Shown here piece after piece: positions 58,601-64,000 of a stretch of DNA of 64,000 nucleotides. The notes under the pieces were generated by a model. The model was not told the origin of the DNA. It saw nothing but the letters and a program-made list of their open reading frames with translations, and searched no databases. Each line of letters opens with the position of its first letter. Position 1 is the first letter of the stretch. Source of the stretch: Diploscapter coronatus (Eukaryota > Nematoda > Chromadorea > Rhabditida > Rhabditidae); assembly GCA_964036155.1 (NCBI GenBank), contig OZ038422.1:35053201-35117200 (forward strand), written 5' to 3'. The translations under genes and the position numbers were made by a program.

Positions 58601-61394
58601 TTTCGTTGTAAGTCTTGGCGGAGTATTTCTTGATGGCTGCGGCCGCCCACGAGACGTTGATCAACTGGTCGGAGGTCAATTCTGGAAAAGATCTACTTTT
58701 ACATTTATCATTTTTTTAAATATTTCAGGTTTCGTTTTGAAAAATAATTTCATTTTTCAACATATCTAGTTTTTTAGGAATAAATTCATTCTCTGACATT
58801 TTGAGTCTTTGAAACATAACTCCATTTTTTATAACTTGAAGCAAATTTGAAAAACTCGAACCTCCTCTCAGATTCTTCATGAGTTCGTTGACATTTTCCC
58901 TGAAGACTCGCAGCGTCATTTGGCGTCTCTCCACGTGGTCGAGTGGGATGTTTTTGGGGTAGTCGGATCTGAATTCATGAGTTGGCTAGGTTTCAATTCT
59001 GGCCTATTTTTTTCCAAATCTAAATAGCACTTTCTTTAGATGAAAAAAGAATTGTAGGAGTATGTCGCAAGAAATTTTTGGCTGCGAGTGCATTTGTCCT
59101 AAAAGTATTTTTATCCCAAAAAAATAAATGATTACTTTTGTACCAAAGTGACGGGAAGGGAAGATAGCGTATGGAAGAGAAAGAAAGATAAATAGCTTTT
59201 GGGACAAAGTATTCGTTTTAGGACAGAAGTATCCGAAGTCAAAAATTCATTACGATCGTCTTCCCTAGGGCTGAGTTTGGAAAAATTGAAAAACGTACTC
59301 GAATTTGACGAGGTCCTGAGACGCGAGTTCGGCCTGGCGGAGAATTTCTCTGCATTCTGCACGAAATTCCTGAGAACGGTGCATTACAAAGCTCTGAAAA
59401 ATGTCAAAATCATTTCTTCGAATTTAAATTTTGTTTCTAACAAATCTTTTTCTACAAATATTGTATTCCGGAAATGGGTAATTTTGTCAGATTTTTAAAA
59501 TTAAAAACACCTTACTTGCTTTTAAAAAAATGTTTTTGTATGACTTCAAAAAGTTAAAATTTTAAATCCGACCTCCACAGTGGTGGCCTTGAGTTTGCCT
59601 AGGTAGAGAGCCTGTCGCAAAATGGAGGGCGATTTGATGTGTTTCGAGAAAATCGAGTCGTTCATCAAGAACACCAGAGGAGTGAAGCTAAAAGTTTTAA
59701 ATTAAAAAGAACGAAATTATTTTGAAAAAATTACCAGATAGTGCCGGATTCGACGGCGTTCTCGAAAATCACCGCCATTCGCTCGAAAATTTTCCGATCG
59801 CTAGTCGGATTGAGAATGAATTTAACCTGCTTCCAGATGCGATGCTGGAAAATTTAAAATTTAAATTTCCATTCGAAGTGAAAATCTCGCTCGCTATACG
59901 AAAAACCCTAATAAATCCATATAGGGAGATATTAGGGCCCGTACCAAATCCCCTCTCAGGTCAGGTTAACCCTGTCTCTCCCAAAATGCAGAGAAGATCG
60001 AGTTAACTAGACTAATTAGCCTGAGGTCAAGTTAGGAGAGTTTAGTACGGGCTCAATATATTAAATCTGGAATCAATAGATGGGGTAGGTTCTGGGTAGA
60101 CGCTACCGTTCATCCTAGCATCCCCTAAACCCTACTCCTATATCCCCTTATCAGCTTTTACACAGCGAGTGAGACGATTCTCAGATGCCTTTTATTTTGT
60201 ATTTTTTAATTAAAAAATCACCTCAGGAATAAGGGAAATGCGGAGAAAGCGCTCGAAGAGTTCACATGAGTCGGGAATCCACAACACTACCCGAGGAGAG
60301 GGCGGCTTCTGAAAAAAAACAAACAAACATTAAAAGATAATTAGAATATATAATAATATAATTAAAAAATATTAAATTTTTTAAAATAAATTTAATTAAA
60401 AAACCTTATTAGGTCTCCTCCTCTTGGGATCGTTGCTTGAAGACTTGTCCTGCCTTTCTTTGTCTGACTTGTCCTCGATAGGCTTCGACTCCACTAGTTG
60501 GTACGAGACGATCATCTGAAAATTATTTTAAAAAGTGAAATTTTTCTCAACCAATGAGTTTTTGAAACTCGAAATTAGCATACATGCTTCCCTCGAATTA
60601 TTTCTGATCTAAGATAGCCAAAATTTCATTAAAGTTAGAAAGTGAAATTTGTATGTTTACAAAAATTTTTTAAGAGTGCTAATATAAAAAAAATTAAAAG
60701 ATAATAAATGCCCTTACATTGAGCAACAGCTCGGACTTGGTGATGAGTGTGGCGGGGAATTCCTGAATGCCATAGCGGAAATTCGGTCCGTCCCCAGCGG
60801 CTACGTCCAATAAGGCCACGTAGAGGTCGCGGACCTGCAAATTCAATTTGAATCTCCATAGTTTTTCTTTAAAAATGTAGGTTCCAAATATAAAATCGTT
60901 AAAAATAAACCAAGGAGTCATGAATTCTGTTGCTTGAAATATGATTAACTTAAATTTAAATCCATAACAACGTAATTTGAAATTGAAGATAAATGTTTCG
61001 AAATTTATACCTTTTAGAAATCGATGTTTTCTATAAAAAGTAAGATTTTTAAAAACCCGAACCTTTTCCGGCTGAATGGGGTCGAAGACCTTCTTTGCGA
61101 GTTCCCTGTAGACGAACCGACCCCTTTCCCGCTCATAGAAGTTGGTGACATCGTGCACGTAGCTCTCCACGATGGCGTCCATCAGCTCCTTCGCACTCAT
61201 CGCCGACGTCGGCGGACCTTCTGAATCCCGTTTTTGTAATTTGGCGTCGAAAAATTTTGGATCTCAACAAAATCTATTTTCAAGATCGTGATAGAAATCT
61301 TGAAATTTCAATGTTTTTAGAAGATTTTTTTATTTTTAAAATTCCTACCCCCGGTTTCTGTGGATGCCGACATTGCTGAAGAAGAGGCTGCCAT
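55671..61394 (-). CDS. MUT-7/EXD3-like DEDDy 3'-5' exonuclease
   Basis: Twenty exons give about 747 residues, from ATG 61394 (exons 61349-61394, 61063-61220 and onward) to a stop at 55671 (last exon 55671-55823). The N-terminal 400 residues are helical, as in the EXD3/MUT-7 family (SPSILRQALYLGKLKATTVE, WAAAAIKKYSAKTYNEK). The exonuclease domain has all four acidic residues and the tyrosine: Exo I GIDAEW (about 455-460), Exo II FNEDLSQL (about 521-528), Exo III YAAMDAYC (about 700-707), plus DKTEQCSVWNRRPL. About 170 residues separate Exo II from Exo III, including a Lys/Glu/Asp-rich segment (exon 17). The protein stops soon after Exo III, so the Mut7-C RNase-like domain of relatives is absent. 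C. elegans MUT-7 acts in small-RNA amplification and transposon silencing. That role here is inference. Confidence 0.88.
57512..57641. mobile_element. Palindromic MITE, CGACCCGCAG family, copy 3 (MUT-7-like intron)
   Basis: Bounded by CAGACTTCTCAAAAATCGAG and its complement-type end GCGTTTTGAGAAGTCTG. CCGCAGACAGAATAG matches the family core. It is 130 nt long. Confidence 0.75.
58385..58505. mobile_element. Hairpin repeat in a MUT-7-like intron
   Basis: CTCTTGTAGCTACCACTCTT pairs with AAGAGTGGAAACTACAGTGA. Similar arms occur near 22560-22670 and 51380-51485. Confidence 0.55.
59095..59225. mobile_element. Palindromic MITE with TGTCCTAAAA ends (MUT-7-like intron)
   Basis: TGTCCTAAAAGTATTTTTAT pairs with the right-arm complement TGTCCTAAAACGAATACTTT, and both arms include TCCCAAAA. 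131 nt. Confidence 0.7.
59930..60058. mobile_element. Palindromic MITE in a MUT-7-like intron
   Basis: GCCCGTACCAAATCCCCTCT on the left matches the right-arm complement GCCCGTACTAAACTCTCCTA, followed by a shared GACCTCAGG-type block. Non-coding. Confidence 0.65.
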
Positions 61395-62014
61395 CGGGCG
61401 TCTGGAAATCGAGAAACTAATAAAAATCGATAAAAATCGGCGAAAATTTGCAATCGACGTCGAAACTAAACGAGTTTCCAAGTACAAGGCGATGCGTAAA
61501 AGTGGCGCAAAACAGTGAATGAGGAAGAACGCCCTGTCAAGCTGTGCATAGAGCTGAATTTTCTAGCTTCACTAATACGCATTATTTCTCTTTGCAAATT
61601 TGTTTTCGCCGAGATTTCTTACCGGACATTTTTCAAATTCTGGAACCCATTTCTTAACAGAGGGGACCTGTGGTTATGAGAAATGGTTTACAGGATTTTG
61701 GAACAATGCTCGCTAAAAATCCTTAGGGAAAATTCAATTTCACCGAGACAAGCATCAATTTGCGCTGCGTTGTCAGACCGTGAAGACACTGCAATATTAG
61801 GGACTGCCAAGCCACGTCCCCTTCATTGTCTGCAAATACGAAGCGATATATTGATTTTTATTTTTTTTATTAATTTTATGCTAATTTTATCGATGTTCTG
61901 TCACACTCCGCGCTTCTTCCTTATCTAGACAGTATTCTCCTTTTTTCTACTTATTCCTTACATCCAACTCTCCTCTTATATTCAGTTGCCACATGCATTC
62001 TCTTCTAAATTCAT
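61395..62014. promoter_or_regulatory. Upstream region of the MUT-7-like gene
   Basis: This should contain the promoter. I see no clear TATA box or acceptor at a spliced-leader distance, and no other gene. Confidence 0.35.
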
Positions 62015-62823
62015 GATATAGTTTATTCTGAGTAAGTGAATACTGCATACATTTTGCAACTTCGCTTGCTCAGGCCCCGCCCACTTTTTCCTGCCCCGCG
62101 AATTGCGTCATTTCTCCCATTTTCAAACAAGTTTCGCAATTTTTTTTAGTTTTCTTGATATTTTCGCAAGAAATCTCTATAATTATATCCTAATTATCTC
62201 TCTAATTAACCAATTAACTCTGTAGAGCGATGCTTTATCGATTTTTCATCGTTTTGAGCCATTTTATCGTCAGAAATAGCGTGTTTTTAATTTTTCAAGT
62301 TTGAAGACGAAAAGTAGTTGATTTATTGTCTCCAACTAATTGAATATTGCACCTAATTAACCAGATAATTGGCCAATTAACTCTTTAGTGTTTGTTGTTC
62401 ATTTTTCGGTCGAAATTTCGTGAAAATTTGATCATTTTCATAAAAAAAAACGTCTGATAAGCGATTGCTTGTCCATCAACTTGCAATTTGAATGATCTGA
62501 TGACGACGACAAAATCTGCATTTTGGAGGAATCAACAATGGACTCGATGAAAATGGGTCCTGATTTGGGAGAAAAATCGCTAACAAAACAAGAAAAATGA
62601 ACAGCAAACATTAAAGAGGGTTAATTGGTCAATTAGAGAGATAACTAGGATATAATTATAGAGATTTCTCGCGGAAATGTCAAGAAAACTAAAAAAAATT
62701 GCGAAACTTGTTTGAAAATGTGGGAAATGACGCAATTCGCGGGGCAGGAAAAAGTGGGCGGGGCCTGAGCAAGCGAAGTTGCAAAATGTATGCAGTATTC
62801 ACTTACTCGGAATAAACTATATC
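62015..62823. mobile_element. 0.8-kb palindromic element with arms of about 200 nt
   Basis: The arms (62015-62215 and 62620-62823) start GATATAGTTTATTC and share CAGGCCCCGCCCACTTTTTC, CGCGAATTGCGTCATTTC and the block TATAATTATATCCTA. The loop is AT-rich with repeated TTAATTGG/CCAATTAA words and no transposase. The GC-rich arm core stands out from the AT-rich surroundings. Confidence 0.85.
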
Positions 62824-64000
62824 TACGGTTATTAGACATCTCTTGCCAGCTTTATTTATTGTCCATGTTATTACGTATTGTTTATTATATTTGTCATATG
62901 TAAATGTTTCGATTATACGCGCTCAATGAATAAATCGTTTTTCAATAAACCCAAATAAAATCATATTGGGTATGCTTAGAGAGGCCAAGTCTCCACTTTT
63001 CAACGGAGAGAAAGAATGCATGAAATTTTCCGCCGTTTCAATTATCCCGTTAATTAGTTGATAATTTCATAAAACCAATGACGCCATCATTTCGGGCGCC
63101 ATTTATTACCCTAATTGGTGTCTTGGTTTTTCGAAAAGGCATGAACGACGTCGAAACTTGACGATACAGGTCACTTTCCAAAAGCTTTCAGTTAGGGTAT
63201 GAATTGTATGCGATAATCTCATTATATAATAATTGCGTATCTATCCTTAGATAGCTCACCCCAATCTCTATAAATACTCCCAACTTGTCATCACTAAATG
63301 TTTTCGTTCTTATCAATCGGTCTTCATCTTCCTTCCACACAGCACACACTCCTCTACAGTCTTCGGAGGTTAACAAAACTCAAGTAATATCACATAAAAA
63401 GTAGGTCTTCAAGGCGACTTGCTAAGGTGCTCATTAAGTTTGTCATTCAGACAATTTATTCGATTTTGAAAATACGCATATGAATTCCACATTTCACAAT
63501 GACAAATAAATGATGAATAATGGTATTTACAAATATGGAAAGTATTGAGTGAGATAGCTTGAAATTAATCATTTTCAATAAATGCTGATCATTCATACAT
63601 TAGAACTACCGATTACTGAAATATTTATGGGTTTTATTTGAGGAGCTACTTGATTCTTCTGTACTTTCTGCTTTTCCTTGCCTTGATTTTCGAGGCGCTA
63701 AACTTATCCATGTGTTGTGATCATTTTTATAAACTCGCCTTTATTGCCCTTTTGATTAGAAAATACAGAGTGATTGATTGAAATGTTGTTCCATAAGTAT
63801 CCATATTTCTTAATATAACCTGAAACACGTGCTCATTTTTCTTCAATATATGAAGAAAAAATTTATATTAACTATTATTAGGATAAATATATAAGACGTT
63901 ATTTATAAAAATCGAGTATGGGGTGGTACCTAAGAAGTTGACCCTCAAATTTCGAGCTGATTCTTTGTCCCTGGGGGTTTTCGACTACGTTGATGACGAA
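62824..64000. other. AT-rich end of the window with a possible promoter
   Basis: CTATAAATAC near 63268, in a CCCCAATCTCTATAAATACT context, resembles the TATA region of the defensin gene. It could drive a plus-strand gene whose body lies outside or is unrecognised. Nothing else could be supported. Confidence 0.3.

Noticed and set aside
63300..63430. Short frame after the TATA-like site near 63268
   Set aside because: Only about 29 codons, with no domain or splice donor that extends it. It is more likely untranslated leader or chance.
1..64000. tRNA, rRNA and CRISPR features
   Set aside because: No cloverleaf with A and B boxes, no rRNA-like blocks and no regularly spaced repeats were seen by eye. 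A tRNA scan would be the decisive test.

Overview
The window is animal nuclear DNA, most likely from an intron-rich nematode. Genes are split into many short GC-rich exons by AT-rich introns that usually end in TTTTCAG or ATTCCAG. Gene content points the same way: an eight-cysteine ASABF-type antibacterial peptide, two seven-helix chemoreceptor-like genes, a bestrophin, a MUT-7-type exonuclease and an F-box/Kelch protein. The species cannot be fixed from sequence alone. I found no tRNA, rRNA, CRISPR or bacterial features.

Layout. 0-5 kb: a palindromic element, an F-box/Kelch gene (minus) and repeat-derived DNA. 5.3-10.7 kb: IFT74 (plus, 17 exons). 12.0-22.2 kb: GIGYF (plus, 29 exons). 25.0-25.7 kb: a secreted two-domain CS-alpha-beta defensin with GATA sites and a TATA box, followed by a mariner-type MITE and a decayed paralogue at 26.4-26.7 kb. 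28.0-33.7 kb: two divergently oriented chemoreceptor-like genes, both with unresolved or missing parts. 36.0-41.3 kb: a bestrophin anion channel (minus, about 21 exons). 41.7-44.6 kb: a solo LTR and a 2.2-kb foldback element. 46.4-47.2 kb: a CDGSH iron-sulfur protein (plus). 47.9-51.9 kb: an ARHGAP1-like BCH/Sec14-RhoGAP (minus), facing away from an unrecognised zinc-ribbon-like protein (52.2-53.9 kb, plus). 55.7-61.4 kb: a MUT-7/EXD3-like 3'-5' exonuclease (minus, 20 exons). 61.4-64 kb: an 0.8-kb palindrome and a possible promoter.

The genes do not form one pathway. IFT74 (ciliary trafficking) and the chemoreceptors could both serve sensory neurons, and the defensin with its GATA sites looks like a gut or epithelial immunity gene, but these links are inference. 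The strongest common theme is mobile DNA. More than a dozen short palindromic elements sit in introns and intergenic DNA, along with two solo LTRs and three large inverted-repeat elements, one of them just upstream of the MUT-7-like gene. Three single-base-scale anomalies also need checking against reads: an AT in place of an AG acceptor in IFT74, an apparent 1-nt frameshift in the CDGSH gene, and a 16-17-residue insertion in the bestrophin calcium clasp.
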